Under the pieces are notes generated by a model. That model did not search any database and was not told where the DNA came from. It worked only from the letters and a program-made list of their open reading frames with translations. A stretch of 51,705 bases of DNA from a virus. A program made the translations under genes and the position numbers. The stretch spans positions 1-51,705 of IMG/VR virus record IMGVR_UViG_3300045921_000076; one strand, 5' to 3'. Shown here one piece after another: positions 34,965 through 42,302 of the stretch; position 1 is the first letter of the stretch; each line of letters opens with the position of its first letter.

Positions 34965-35098
34965 GTAAAGACAAAAAGAAATTCAAAAAGGGTATGTCTA
35001 TTTACGATGAGTTAATGGCGCACGTTCCTGACAGCATAGACGATGAGAGATCTAAACAGATCTTAGTCGTCAAAAAACTCAAGAAAAAAGAGGAATAA
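34958..35098 (+). CDS. Small charged protein, 46 aa
   Basis: The frame starts inside the last codons of the preceding gene (AAGGTGG upstream) and encodes MLSKDKKKFKKGMSIYDELM onward with a lysine-rich start and end and an acidic centre. It ends two bases before the next ATG, and its last codons carry the AGAGG ribosome binding site for that gene. No family recognised. Confidence 0.6.
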   Translation: MLSKDKKKFKKGMSIYDELMAHVPDSIDDERSKQILVVKKLKKKEE

Positions 35099-35100
35099 TC

Positions 35101-35409
35101 ATGATAAGTAGGCAAAAGTCCACAAGAAGAATCCTAGATTTTTTAGAAACAAACATGCCTACGTTGCCGGATGCACCAGCAGCTAAGCGTGATGCAAAAG
35201 CATCTGTAGAAGAAGATACGGTGCCTACCCCTGAATCAGATAAAAAGTTTGTGCAAGGATCTAATCCAAAGCGTAAACGTCAGATAGCGGAGTCAGATGG
35301 TATTGATCCAGTCGTAGAAGCTACTGATATGGCTATGGCTCCTACGGCTACCAGTAATCTAATCGATCGACTGTTAACAGGTTCGGCTAAGAACAGACGG
35401 CTGCCGTAG
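35101..35409 (+). CDS. Hypothetical protein, 102 aa, last late-arm gene
   Basis: A disordered, Pro/Asp/Lys-rich protein with helix RQKSTRRILDFLETNM at the start and SNLIDRLLTG at the end. The middle contains a basic patch (NPKRKRQIAESDG). It is the final rightward gene and its last 36 bases overlap the end of the leftward nuclease gene on the other strand. Family unknown. Confidence 0.55.
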   Translation: MISRQKSTRRILDFLETNMPTLPDAPAAKRDAKASVEEDTVPTPESDKKFVQGSNPKRKRQIAESDGIDPVVEATDMAMAPTATSNLIDRLLTGSAKNRRLP

Positions 35410-35973
35410 GGAGCAGTCGACTACTCGATCTAGATCTTCAGGATACAGTACTACCTTGCTAAACTTAAGTTGTGGTAAGATCGGCGGGCGGTAACAGTTA
35501 AGAACTTTACCGGCTTGTAAGTAGTAGCGCAGGCTTACCGTGCCACCAATCAAGTCCACATACGTTAGAGCTAGGTAGTCGTTAATCTTAGGTGATTCAA
35601 TTAAGACATCGACGTCGCCTCTGTCCGGATTATACGTAAATACCCAACTTGACCACTTTGGGTTACTATAGGATTTGACATGTACTAAGTGTGAATCTCC
35701 ATGAACAGTGCCTACGAGATCCGCACTGAACGACTTCTGTTTACCAACGTACAAGTTAAGATCAGGCTCTGACACTGTGTCGTATTCCAAGTGCCGCCGT
35801 AGGATATCTCTCACACCAAACTCAGCTAGTGCTCCGGATACAATATCTTGTGAAATTTTAGATATATTAGACTGTCCTCGCGACTTAAGTTTTGACATAC
35901 GTGACTCAATGGTCCTTGTTGCAAAGTCTTCAGCTAGCGTTTGCCACGCAGGATCAATCCGCACTGTATACAT
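35374..35973 (-). CDS. Putative PD-(D/E)XK nuclease
   Basis: The 199-aa product has the spaced residues of a PD-(D/E)XK core: Glu51 in GALAEFG, Asp85 in SADLVG and His98-Val-Lys100 in LVHVKS, with hydrophobic beta strands around them. Such small enzymes include Holliday junction resolvases and restriction-type endonucleases. It is the last gene of the leftward arm and overlaps the last rightward gene at its 3' end. Substrate unknown. Confidence 0.55.
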   Translation of the reverse strand: MYTVRIDPAWQTLAEDFATRTIESRMSKLKSRGQSNISKISQDIVSGALAEFGVRDILRRHLEYDTVSEPDLNLYVGKQKSFSADLVGTVHGDSHLVHVKSYSNPKWSSWVFTYNPDRGDVDVLIESPKINDYLALTYVDLIGGTVSLRYYLQAGKVLNCYRPPILPQLKFSKVVLYPEDLDRVVDCSLRQPSVLSRTC

Positions 35974-36196
35974 CTTTAAGTCTCCTTAGAAGTTTTCGAA
36001 GGATTTTAGTTTGATGAGCTACGCGTCCATGCAGCTCATGCACTTTTTCTGTAAGCTTTTCAACTTGGATTGACAAGCTCTCCACTGTCTGATTCTTGCG
36101 CTTTTCCTTGCGTGTCTTCTCCTTGCGAGCGTACTCCAAACTCGTTACTACTTTCAACGGTGGTGGGGGATTCTTTGGCGTATCGTTCGTCGACAT
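35954..36196 (-). CDS. Coiled-coil hypothetical protein, 80 aa
   Basis: The start MSTNDTPKNP is chosen for its AAGGAGC site eight bases upstream. A Pro-rich, lysine-rich N-terminus leads into a coiled coil (SLSIQVEKLTEKVHELHGRV). Its first 137 bases overlap the 99-aa gene upstream in another frame. No family recognised. Confidence 0.55.
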   Translation of the reverse strand: MSTNDTPKNPPPPLKVVTSLEYARKEKTRKEKRKNQTVESLSIQVEKLTEKVHELHGRVAHQTKILRKLLRRLKDVYSAD

Positions 36197-36359
36197 TTTT
36201 AGCAAGCTCCTTCATCTTGTTTAAGACCGCGGTTAAAGCGCTAATCTCGCCCTGCAGCTGCATTTGTCTGTCAGCTAATGACTTCTGGACTTCTGGCGCA
36301 TTAACTAACAGTCTTTCAATCCATTCTTTTAATTCTTGAATAAAAACTACTTCTTTCAT
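36060..36359 (-). CDS. Coiled-coil hypothetical protein, 99 aa
   Basis: A helical protein (IQELKEWIERLL ... LQGEISALTAVLNKMKEL) with a polar, probably disordered C-terminus. AAAGGGG precedes its ATG, and the start overlaps the stop of the 127-aa gene by four bases. The disordered tail is coded by the same DNA as the N-terminal half of the following gene. Function unknown. Confidence 0.55.
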   Translation of the reverse strand: MKEVVFIQELKEWIERLLVNAPEVQKSLADRQMQLQGEISALTAVLNKMKELAKNVDERYAKESPTTVESSNEFGVRSQGEDTQGKAQESDSGELVNPS

Positions 36360-36739
36360 AGAGAACCCCTTTCATGTACATAAAGCTTACCAAACTCTGG
36401 TATCTGTGTCAGATCAACATCTTCATTAGCATGAAACGTTAAAGCCGGCGTGACTACTTCATCAGTTTCGTCAAACAACTGAGGTCCGTGTACGGTGCCT
36501 AAGGTATACAAAATTAATGACGGACGTAACGACACAACTCTGCCTTTTATCGAAAACGACGTGTTGCTAACAATCTTAACTACATCGCCGGCTTTGATTT
36601 TTTTAAGAACCTTACCTGCAGTTGAATAAACTGTAAAGGTTGGAAGGATAATACTACCTCGAGTGCTATCTAAACGGTAGTCTCCGTTAAAGTTCAAACA
36701 ACGTTTTACTAGAATACGCAAACTAGCTCCTGCTTCCAT
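36356..36739 (-). CDS. Hypothetical beta protein, 127 aa
   Basis: The start MEAGASLRIL has AAAGGAA about eight bases upstream; the longer frame from 36784 overlaps another gene. The protein looks all-beta in its first two thirds (VYSTAGKVLKKIKAGDVVKI), resembling an SH3- or OB-like barrel. A role in nucleic-acid binding is possible but unproven. Confidence 0.6.
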   Translation of the reverse strand: MEAGASLRILVKRCLNFNGDYRLDSTRGSIILPTFTVYSTAGKVLKKIKAGDVVKIVSNTSFSIKGRVVSLRPSLILYTLGTVHGPQLFDETDEVVTPALTFHANEDVDLTQIPEFGKLYVHERGSL

Positions 36740-36740
36740 A

Positions 36741-36920
36741 TTAAAGTTCCTTTCCTGTAGAGGGTTTAGGTAAGTCTTCGGCATTAAACACTAAAGCGCG
36801 TAGGGCATCGATCTCAAGAGACATGTTATAGTAGTCCACTAATAACTGTTTATATCGGTCTAGCAGTGTGGTGGTTAAGGCTTCGATGTCTTGTAGCTCT
36901 TTATTAACAGGTGTTGCCAT
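36741..36920 (-). CDS. Hypothetical helical protein, 59 aa
   Basis: The frame begins MATPVNKELQDIEALTTTLL and ends KPSTGKEL; AAAGGAA in its last codons serves as ribosome binding site for the next gene. GGAG lies about nine bases upstream of the ATG. Two predicted helices and a short polar tail. It fills the gap between the zinc-ribbon gene and the 127-aa gene. Confidence 0.65.
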   Translation of the reverse strand: MATPVNKELQDIEALTTTLLDRYKQLLVDYYNMSLEIDALRALVFNAEDLPKPSTGKEL

Positions 36921-36925
36921 TTGGT

Positions 36926-37222
36926 TTACTCCTTTACTACTTTTTTAAGTTCGGTTTTAAGTCGTTTCTCTTCAGCAAAGTTACGGTCAGCCTTTGCTTC
37001 AGCTGCGGCACGTTTAAGAAATCTTTGAACTTTTAAGTCCGAGAACCGTTTAGTACCGTCTGGAAGTGCTACCGTCATAATGTTAGGTGCCATGAACACA
37101 TAAGCTGCTTGTGCACCACAGCCTTCGCACACTACTTCCGCCGGCTGCTCGCCTTTTGTATGCAGCTGAACGTCGTGCCAGCCACAACTTCTACAAGCGT
37201 AATCATATGTTCGGTAACTCAT
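36926..37222 (-). CDS. FmdB-like zinc-ribbon protein, 98 aa
   Basis: The N-terminus has CRSCGW and, about 20 residues later, CEGCGA, a CxxC...CxxC zinc ribbon beginning MSYRTYDYACRSCGWHD as in FmdB-type proteins. A charged helix fills the C-terminus (RAAAEAKADRNFAEEKRL). Zinc ribbons of this kind bind DNA or proteins and occur in many phage replication regions. A second one is at 39752-39937. Confidence 0.75.
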   Translation of the reverse strand: MSYRTYDYACRSCGWHDVQLHTKGEQPAEVVCEGCGAQAAYVFMAPNIMTVALPDGTKRFSDLKVQRFLKRAAAEAKADRNFAEEKRLKTELKKVVKE

Positions 37223-37225
37223 GAT

Positions 37226-37495
37226 TTACGCCTCTAACTCATCTAAGTTAATACTGTTGTCATTTAAAATTTCGTAAAATTTCTGCTCCAGTAAAAACAC
37301 TAGTTCGTGTCCACCATGAGGCTCCAGCTTTGTAAGTATCTCGTTGATAGCACGATCTTCATAGCCATGCTTTCTTGCTGGGCGAAACACTTCTTGCGCT
37401 GTGCGCCACAATGCTGAGTACATTAATCCAGATGTATGACATAGATTAAAAGCACTTTGATCCGCTGGTAGATTAAATTCAAGAATCGCTTTCAT
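37226..37495 (-). CDS. Conserved phage hypothetical protein, 89 aa
   Basis: The start at 37495 has GGAGGT eight bases upstream; the longer frame runs back into the helicase gene. The protein (MKAILEFNLPADQSAFNLCH) has the pattern ILEFNLP followed by SALWRTAQEVFRPARKHGY, which I have seen in phage proteins of unknown function. It follows the helicase gene in the leftward operon. Confidence 0.7.
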   Translation of the reverse strand: MKAILEFNLPADQSAFNLCHTSGLMYSALWRTAQEVFRPARKHGYEDRAINEILTKLEPHGGHELVFLLEQKFYEILNDNSINLDELEA

Positions 37496-37532
37496 AGACT
37501 TACCTCCACTGTTAAGATTAATGTTTACAGGT

Positions 37533-38930
37533 TTAGGATACCGTGTCAACTGCTTCTTGAAACCATGCCGGAAACATATTCCTGTGTTTGTTCCACAGCG
37601 TGTAAAATGAGGCGTCAAGAATAACGGTGGCTCCTTTGTCTAAGGGACCTCGGCAGATACGACCACTAGCTTGTAAAAGTGATAGAATCGCTTGCCATGC
37701 ATACCAGTCAGGACGCTGCATGCGCTTGTGGTCAATCGCAGGGTCCGCTAACGACAAGAACGGAATCTTAGTGATAAGCTGCCATCTTCCTTTGTCACCA
37801 CTCAAGTCAACGCCTTCAGTCATGCCTGCTGCCATAAGCACATACGGTTCGGTCGCTGTCAAAAACTGCTGTAAAACACGTCCTTTAGATGCGTTGTCGT
37901 GCCACAGGTATCTAGGATCGTTAGCAAGTAGTTGCTGTAGCGGTTTACTCATCCCGTATGTAATGTGAACCAAACCTTTAGTTGTAGGATTGGCGTGTGT
38001 ATATGCTTTTATTTTGTCTGCAAGAGCTGGTAGTAGTGCCTCTTGATTTTTGTATGAGATCTTTCCTACGGTGTCAATAATTACGGGGCGTCGATAAGGA
38101 GCAATAGGAGAGTTAGTATTAATATATGCAATCCGTCTACGGTCTAATCCAAGATCGTAGATATCAGTAGGTCCAATTGTAGCACTTACTAGCACAATCT
38201 TTTTAACTTTATGTGGATTCCAGAGTATCGGCGGCTGTTCTCTAGCATCGATCGGAGTAAACTTAAGACACTCACGATAGTCCCCGCGATAGTAGTCCCA
38301 TGTTCGTTGACACAGTGACCGCATGCGATCACGTTTAAGTGTTGATAGTAGCTTTTTGTACTTAGCGCCTCGAGATTCTAACCAAGCAAGTACGTCTTCG
38401 TAGGTTTGTATTTCTGCAGGATAACAGTCTTTATGTTTCCATATACGTTTTGCAGCGTCGTCGGTTAACATCTTGAGTAAGTTATGTGCTTCATCTACGA
38501 TTAAAGTAGAACGCCACTGCTTGTGTGCAAGGTAGGTATAGTAATTGGCAAGATAAATAGGTGCGGCATAGAAGGTTTTAGTGGCGGTAAGAAGTGGGCA
38601 GTTATCGCAGTAGCGTTCGCATTTTTTCTTAGTAGTTTCGCATGGGCGTTTGTCACGCGCGCAATAGTAAGTAGATTTTTTAGCTAGAGTTGGTAACGAT
38701 GGGAACTCTCGTTTGTACTGATCTATTAGAATATTATTCGGCGCTAAAATCGCGGCTTCTCCTAGCCAACTAGCTAGCGTCGTTGTAACCCGACTCTTGC
38801 CCGCGCCTACAGGCATGTTGACAACAAACACATCATGTGATGACCATAAACGTTCTAGTTCAGACAAAGCATGGGACTGCTGTGGTCTGGGTGTAAACGT
38901 GGTATCAAAATGTGAAAGTATACTTGTCAC
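37533..38930 (-). CDS. DinG/XPD-like SF2 helicase with Fe-S cysteines
   Basis: The 465-aa protein has Walker A (MPVGAGKS, near residue 40), four or more cysteines between motifs I and II (CARDKRPCETTKKKCERYCD, then NCPL) that fit an XPD-type Fe-S cluster, DEAH (near 146), VLVSATIGP (motif III), GMTEGVDLSGD (motif V) and QASGRICRG (motif VI). It should unwind DNA 5' to 3' during replication or repair. It is shorter than bacterial DinG. It overlaps the RuvC-like gene by four bases. Confidence 0.85.
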   Translation of the reverse strand: MTSILSHFDTTFTPRPQQSHALSELERLWSSHDVFVVNMPVGAGKSRVTTTLASWLGEAAILAPNNILIDQYKREFPSLPTLAKKSTYYCARDKRPCETTKKKCERYCDNCPLLTATKTFYAAPIYLANYYTYLAHKQWRSTLIVDEAHNLLKMLTDDAAKRIWKHKDCYPAEIQTYEDVLAWLESRGAKYKKLLSTLKRDRMRSLCQRTWDYYRGDYRECLKFTPIDAREQPPILWNPHKVKKIVLVSATIGPTDIYDLGLDRRRIAYINTNSPIAPYRRPVIIDTVGKISYKNQEALLPALADKIKAYTHANPTTKGLVHITYGMSKPLQQLLANDPRYLWHDNASKGRVLQQFLTATEPYVLMAAGMTEGVDLSGDKGRWQLITKIPFLSLADPAIDHKRMQRPDWYAWQAILSLLQASGRICRGPLDKGATVILDASFYTLWNKHRNMFPAWFQEAVDTVS

Positions 38931-39448
38931 TTATTACGCCTCTTTCGTTTAGCTTTAGGTGTGTTTATAGCATCTTGTGCAATACGTAGTGTAGCCATAA
39001 GCATCATCAGCGCATCATTAACATCTGACTTACTGTAGTCTTCAATAGTCCGTGCATACTTTTTCCACGTGGTTGTAGGAATCTCTAATACGTGATCAGC
39101 GCGACACGCTGCAATAGTTGTCCCTACTGCCCAATGAAGATATGCATGCGCCTGAGCGCCTCGAATTCGTTCGATAATCATAACATCGATATGTCCTATT
39201 TCATCAATTAAATAGAACAACTTGTTTAAGCGTTGCTGTACTGACTGCTTATAGTTGAGAAGCAGTATACGCGAGTCAGTGATACTGCCGTTTTCGTACA
39301 AGGCAATGCCAGGCATGGAATCTTTAGAACCGCTTGATGGATCAACAGCAAGTACCCTACCTGATAGGATAGTTTTACACAGCTTGCCGGCACTGACTTC
39401 ATAAGCACTAGCGTTTTTCTTAAGTTTGTTTATAGTTGCTCCGCGCAT
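38927..39448 (-). CDS. RuvC-like Holliday junction resolvase
   Basis: The 173-aa protein shows the RNase H-like RuvC core: Asp36 in VLAVDPSSGS, Glu93 in VMIIERIRGA, and Asp142/Asp145 in SDVNDALMML. It would cut four-way junctions or concatemer branches before packaging. The C-terminus is very basic (KAKRKRRNK). Its neighbours are the helicase and primase. Confidence 0.75.
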   Translation of the reverse strand: MRGATINKLKKNASAYEVSAGKLCKTILSGRVLAVDPSSGSKDSMPGIALYENGSITDSRILLLNYKQSVQQRLNKLFYLIDEIGHIDVMIIERIRGAQAHAYLHWAVGTTIAACRADHVLEIPTTTWKKYARTIEDYSKSDVNDALMMLMATLRIAQDAINTPKAKRKRRNK

Positions 39449-39627
39449 TATATTTGTTCCTCATCTGTTGACAGGCGTTGTAGCTTTCGTTCTGGTAGCC
39501 AGCGTGGTGGGTTAAGTGCAACTAAGTACTGAACTTCGTTAGCATATAAGCGCTTGTCTAAAACCTGTGTGACTACCTGTACATAGAAATTGTCGTTTAG
39601 GATAACTGTGTCCATATACTTAAACAT
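39448..39627 (-). CDS. Hypothetical protein, 59 aa
   Basis: The frame begins at an ATG that overlaps the preceding stop (TAATG), has GAGGAGG about nine bases upstream within the previous gene, and ends with a TAA overlapping the resolvase ATG. The product (MFKYMDTVILNDNFYVQVVT onward) has beta-rich and basic parts. Family unknown. Confidence 0.65.
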   Translation of the reverse strand: MFKYMDTVILNDNFYVQVVTQVLDKRLYANEVQYLVALNPPRWLPERKLQRLSTDEEQI

Positions 39628-39758
39628 TAAAAAGGTACCTCCTCGTCGTCTAGGTTAAAGTCTAGTTCCCACTCTACGTTGTCTAATAGTTCTTTTGACG
39701 GTGTGGGTTTTGGTCGTTTCTTTGTCGCGGACTTTCTAGGCTTTTTCTTTTTTACCAT
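39627..39758 (-). CDS. Basic micropeptide with SSB-like acidic C-terminal tip, 43 aa
   Basis: The peptide has a strongly basic start (MVKKKKPRKSATKKRPKP) and ends DFNLDDEEVPF, which resembles the DDDIPF tip of bacterial single-strand DNA-binding protein that docks replication and repair enzymes. It lies between the zinc-ribbon and resolvase genes, overlaps both neighbours by a few bases, and has AAGGGA before its ATG. It may act as a minimal adaptor tethering SSB-tip partners to DNA; this is inference. Confidence 0.6.
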   Translation of the reverse strand: MVKKKKPRKSATKKRPKPTPSKELLDNVEWELDFNLDDEEVPF

Positions 39759-39937
39759 GATCCCTTCCTTCCCCAGTTGTCGCCACGTGTTGCCGTGGGT
39801 GATATATCTATAACTCGTTTGTAGTCGGTGACTTTACAGACACATGATGTTGTGGGCAACTTGTCGCGTGAATCAACTGATCTATACTCGATCACCACTA
39901 CGTTACAGGACTTACATACATAGGTGTAATTAGGCAT
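39752..39937 (-). CDS. FmdB-like zinc-ribbon protein, 61 aa
   Basis: The start at 39937 is supported by AAAGGAG six bases upstream. The protein starts MPNYTYVCKSCNVV and has a second cysteine pair (SCVC) about 25 residues later, a small zinc ribbon of FmdB type. It overlaps the primase by eight bases and the micropeptide by seven. It may be a replication accessory. Confidence 0.7.
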   Translation of the reverse strand: MPNYTYVCKSCNVVVIEYRSVDSRDKLPTTSCVCKVTDYKRVIDISPTATRGDNWGRKGSW

Positions 39938-40724
39938 TGTAGCTCCTTTGTTCATAGGCTTCATATATTTTTTGTTCTATTACTCGGCTATCTAAAGGCG
40001 GCACTGCATGTTCATTGTTCCAATTATAAGCATGACGTACTGCTTCAGAGTAGTCAAGTCCTAGGTCATAACAGATTGTTCCTATTCGCCAAACATGACA
40101 TCTTCTGCCGCCAACACTCACCTTGTCTCCAAGCGCTAATGCTAGTATGTGCGGGCTTACCTTTTCCTGAATTTCTTTTACTGTTGTCGGAGGCTTACGT
40201 GTCCATGGATCAATTACTAACTTATAGTTTCCCTGATGCCTATCTAACAACTGCTTTCTGTGCCCGGGGTTCTTCTCGTGCCATGTTCCAGTCAACCTGT
40301 ACAAAGCCGTGTTGTGGTAGATCGTTAAGTCGGCGTCAGGTGCATGTTGTTTAACCCACTGCTTTTGCGCTTGTGCTACGGTAGTTCCTTCCATTGGTTC
40401 TATTGCCACGTGGAGGTGTATACTACGATTACCACTGGTATATACATCAAAGCTGATATCTTCTGCTTCAAGTTTGTTCGCTAACCTGTATGCGCTTTCG
40501 GGCGTAGAATCAAAGTCCAACAGTAGTTCTTCTGACCGAACAGCTTCTGTTTGTAAGTCTCGAAAGTGACGTCGATCTAGTATACGCTTAACCGTTGATT
40601 CCGAATAAAAATACACAGACCTGAACCCCCCGTGTTTCCACGTAGCTAAGTCAGCTGCGGCAATAAAACGCTCTGGCGTTACATGCGGTCTGCGCACAGT
40701 TGGTGTAACGTAAGCGTAAAACAT
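39930..40724 (-). CDS. Archaeo-eukaryotic-type (AEP) primase
   Basis: The 264-aa protein has the AEP catalytic set: DFD (Asp70 and Asp72) in ELLLDFDST, SGNRSIHLHV (residues 97-106, the sG..HlH nucleotide-binding motif), and LYRLTGTWHEKNPG near 164 (the RlpGt..K region). It would make RNA or DNA primers at the replication fork. The C-terminal 90 residues look helical as in primase C-terminal domains. It lies 20 bases after the polymerase C-terminal gene. Confidence 0.85.
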   Translation of the reverse strand: MFYAYVTPTVRRPHVTPERFIAAADLATWKHGGFRSVYFYSESTVKRILDRRHFRDLQTEAVRSEELLLDFDSTPESAYRLANKLEAEDISFDVYTSGNRSIHLHVAIEPMEGTTVAQAQKQWVKQHAPDADLTIYHNTALYRLTGTWHEKNPGHRKQLLDRHQGNYKLVIDPWTRKPPTTVKEIQEKVSPHILALALGDKVSVGGRRCHVWRIGTICYDLGLDYSEAVRHAYNWNNEHAVPPLDSRVIEQKIYEAYEQRSYNA

Positions 40725-40744
40725 TAGTCCTCGCGTGGTAATAG

Positions 40745-41602
40745 TTAGTCTTCACACTTAATAGATGCCAAAGTATCGCACACAGTGAAGCCACCCTTGA
40801 TGGGTATCGTAGGTTGCAGAAGATCGTTAATGTAAGTGTATGCATCTTTAAGCAGCTGAAGTGCCGCTTCGGCGTATGACTCTTCTACTTCCCACACAGT
40901 TTCATCGTGGTAGTCTACAATCCACGGATACATAGGAATACGCCGTGACTTACGTTCATCATTTATGTACGACAGCATAAATAAAAGTATGTTGTGACCA
41001 GTGCGCTGACAAAACGTGTTAACGATGTCTTTAAGACGTGACTCATGCAACAGCGTTGGCATATACAGTCCGTCATAAAACCAACCGCGGTTGAACTCCC
41101 ACTCCGCTACAAGCTTTTGTTCAAACGATGCGATGCCTGCATACAAGGCATGCCAATCTTCTGAAATCCTATCCACTGCTTCTCGTGTTAGAGGCTGTCC
41201 CGATTCTTCGTCGACGACGTTATTTTCGAGGAGGGTTTGATATATCTTAAAACTTCCAGCGCCATACTGCTTAGCAAGATGAACTGTTTTTGAAATGGAA
41301 CGTATGGTCTTAAACTCTTTTTTCGCCGCCGCAATCGTTTCAGGTGTCGGGTTTGAAGGATCATATATAGTCCTCACTTTGTTAGACCACATAGACATGT
41401 GTGCTGCGTTAAACAAGTAGACGTCGTTTGGTTTTGCGTTAGGTCCATACAGCGACATGAGCGTTGGATCTTTAGAATACTCAGTCAGCACTATGGGTTC
41501 AATTGCCGACAGGTCAGTTTGAATAAGTTTGTGTCCCGGTCTAGCTCGCCAACATTCTAAGTATTCTTTAGTCTTTGGTTGCTGCGTAATATTTATCGAC
41601 AT
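40745..41602 (-). CDS. DNA polymerase family A, C-terminal (palm and fingers) piece
   Basis: The 285-aa product carries motif A (QTDLSAIEPIVL, residues about 28-39), motif B (SKTVHLAKQYGAGSFKIY near 100-118) and motif C (VDYHDETVW near 227-235), so the nucleotidyl-transfer residues are complete. It starts MSINITQQPKTKEYLECW, just past the point where the N-terminal piece ends in TGRIAGGGD, so together they form one ordinary polymerase. Its own AGGAAG site lies before the ATG, and a stop codon lies two codons upstream, so it is translated separately. Confidence 0.9.
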   Translation of the reverse strand: MSINITQQPKTKEYLECWRARPGHKLIQTDLSAIEPIVLTEYSKDPTLMSLYGPNAKPNDVYLFNAAHMSMWSNKVRTIYDPSNPTPETIAAAKKEFKTIRSISKTVHLAKQYGAGSFKIYQTLLENNVVDEESGQPLTREAVDRISEDWHALYAGIASFEQKLVAEWEFNRGWFYDGLYMPTLLHESRLKDIVNTFCQRTGHNILLFMLSYINDERKSRRIPMYPWIVDYHDETVWEVEESYAEAALQLLKDAYTYINDLLQPTIPIKGGFTVCDTLASIKCED

Positions 41603-41648
41603 ATTTTAAGTCTTCCTAATAGGTGTTTTAACTCTAAACCGCAGGACG

Positions 41649-42302
41649 TTATGGCGCAACTTCTTGTTTTAAGTACGTAAACTTAGTAATGTATCGCAGT
41701 GCTTCTTCGCTTCGTAAGTCTCCGGATTTTGCATATGACTTAGCGTGAGTGCTGCTTGGTCCTTGGTTATACGCTACTGCAGCCTTACCTGTGTCTTGGT
41801 ATAGATCAAGTAGACGTCTGTAGTAACACGCTCCTGCATACAGGTTGATGGTTGTTTCCCATACGTCTTCGTCAGCGAACTCTGTGATACCGCAGTAACC
41901 TAGTCCTTCCTTAAATGCCGCTCTAGCTACCTGTGTTAGTCCGCGTGGACCAGTAGGTGACTGCGCGTATTTCATGAACCGAGACTCGATAGCAATGATC
42001 TTAATAAACGCACGCCTGTGTTCATCGGTGTCAAATATATTTATGGTAACTTCTACAATAGACTGCGCTAGTATTTGCTTTCGTATAGGTGACAGCGGTG
42101 CATTTACTTGCTGCATCATGTCAATAGCATACTGTCCAATGTTGGTTTTAAGGTTCGTGGGATCTAGACTTGCTTGATATTCATTTACTCGCTTTGGATT
42201 AATCCCCACCACCAGCAATACGCCCAGTAATAGTACCAAACACTTTAAAGCCTGGACGTAGGATGTCTTCCGTACTAAGGTTTTCCAAACACGACCTAAC
42301 AT
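41649..42302 (-). CDS. SLT-type lytic transglycosylase, membrane-anchored
   Basis: The 217-aa protein has a signal-anchor (residues about 18-34, ALKCLVLLLGVLLVVGI), then a Slt fold: Glu106 in AIESRFMKY is the expected catalytic acid, followed by SPTGPRGLTQV and AVAYNQGPSS. It would cleave peptidoglycan in the periplasm. A perfect AAAGGAGG lies six bases before the ATG. The first 104 bases overlap the polymerase N-terminal gene in another frame, so the anchor is encoded over the polymerase TGR motif. It sits between the two polymerase pieces. Confidence 0.85.
   Translation of the reverse strand: MLGRVWKTLVRKTSYVQALKCLVLLLGVLLVVGINPKRVNEYQASLDPTNLKTNIGQYAIDMMQQVNAPLSPIRKQILAQSIVEVTINIFDTDEHRRAFIKIIAIESRFMKYAQSPTGPRGLTQVARAAFKEGLGYCGITEFADEDVWETTINLYAGACYYRRLLDLYQDTGKAAVAYNQGPSSTHAKSYAKSGDLRSEEALRYITKFTYLKQEVAP

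Noticed and set aside
37522-37549. Leftward promoter TTGACA-N16-TAAACA before the 89-aa gene
   Set aside because: The -35 is exact but the -10 matches only three of six consensus bases and the site overlaps the helicase end; too weak to list.
41603-42198. Group I intron or intein in the DNA polymerase
   Set aside because: The insert is almost fully coding, the C-terminal piece has its own start after an in-frame stop, and no intein or homing endonuclease motif is present.
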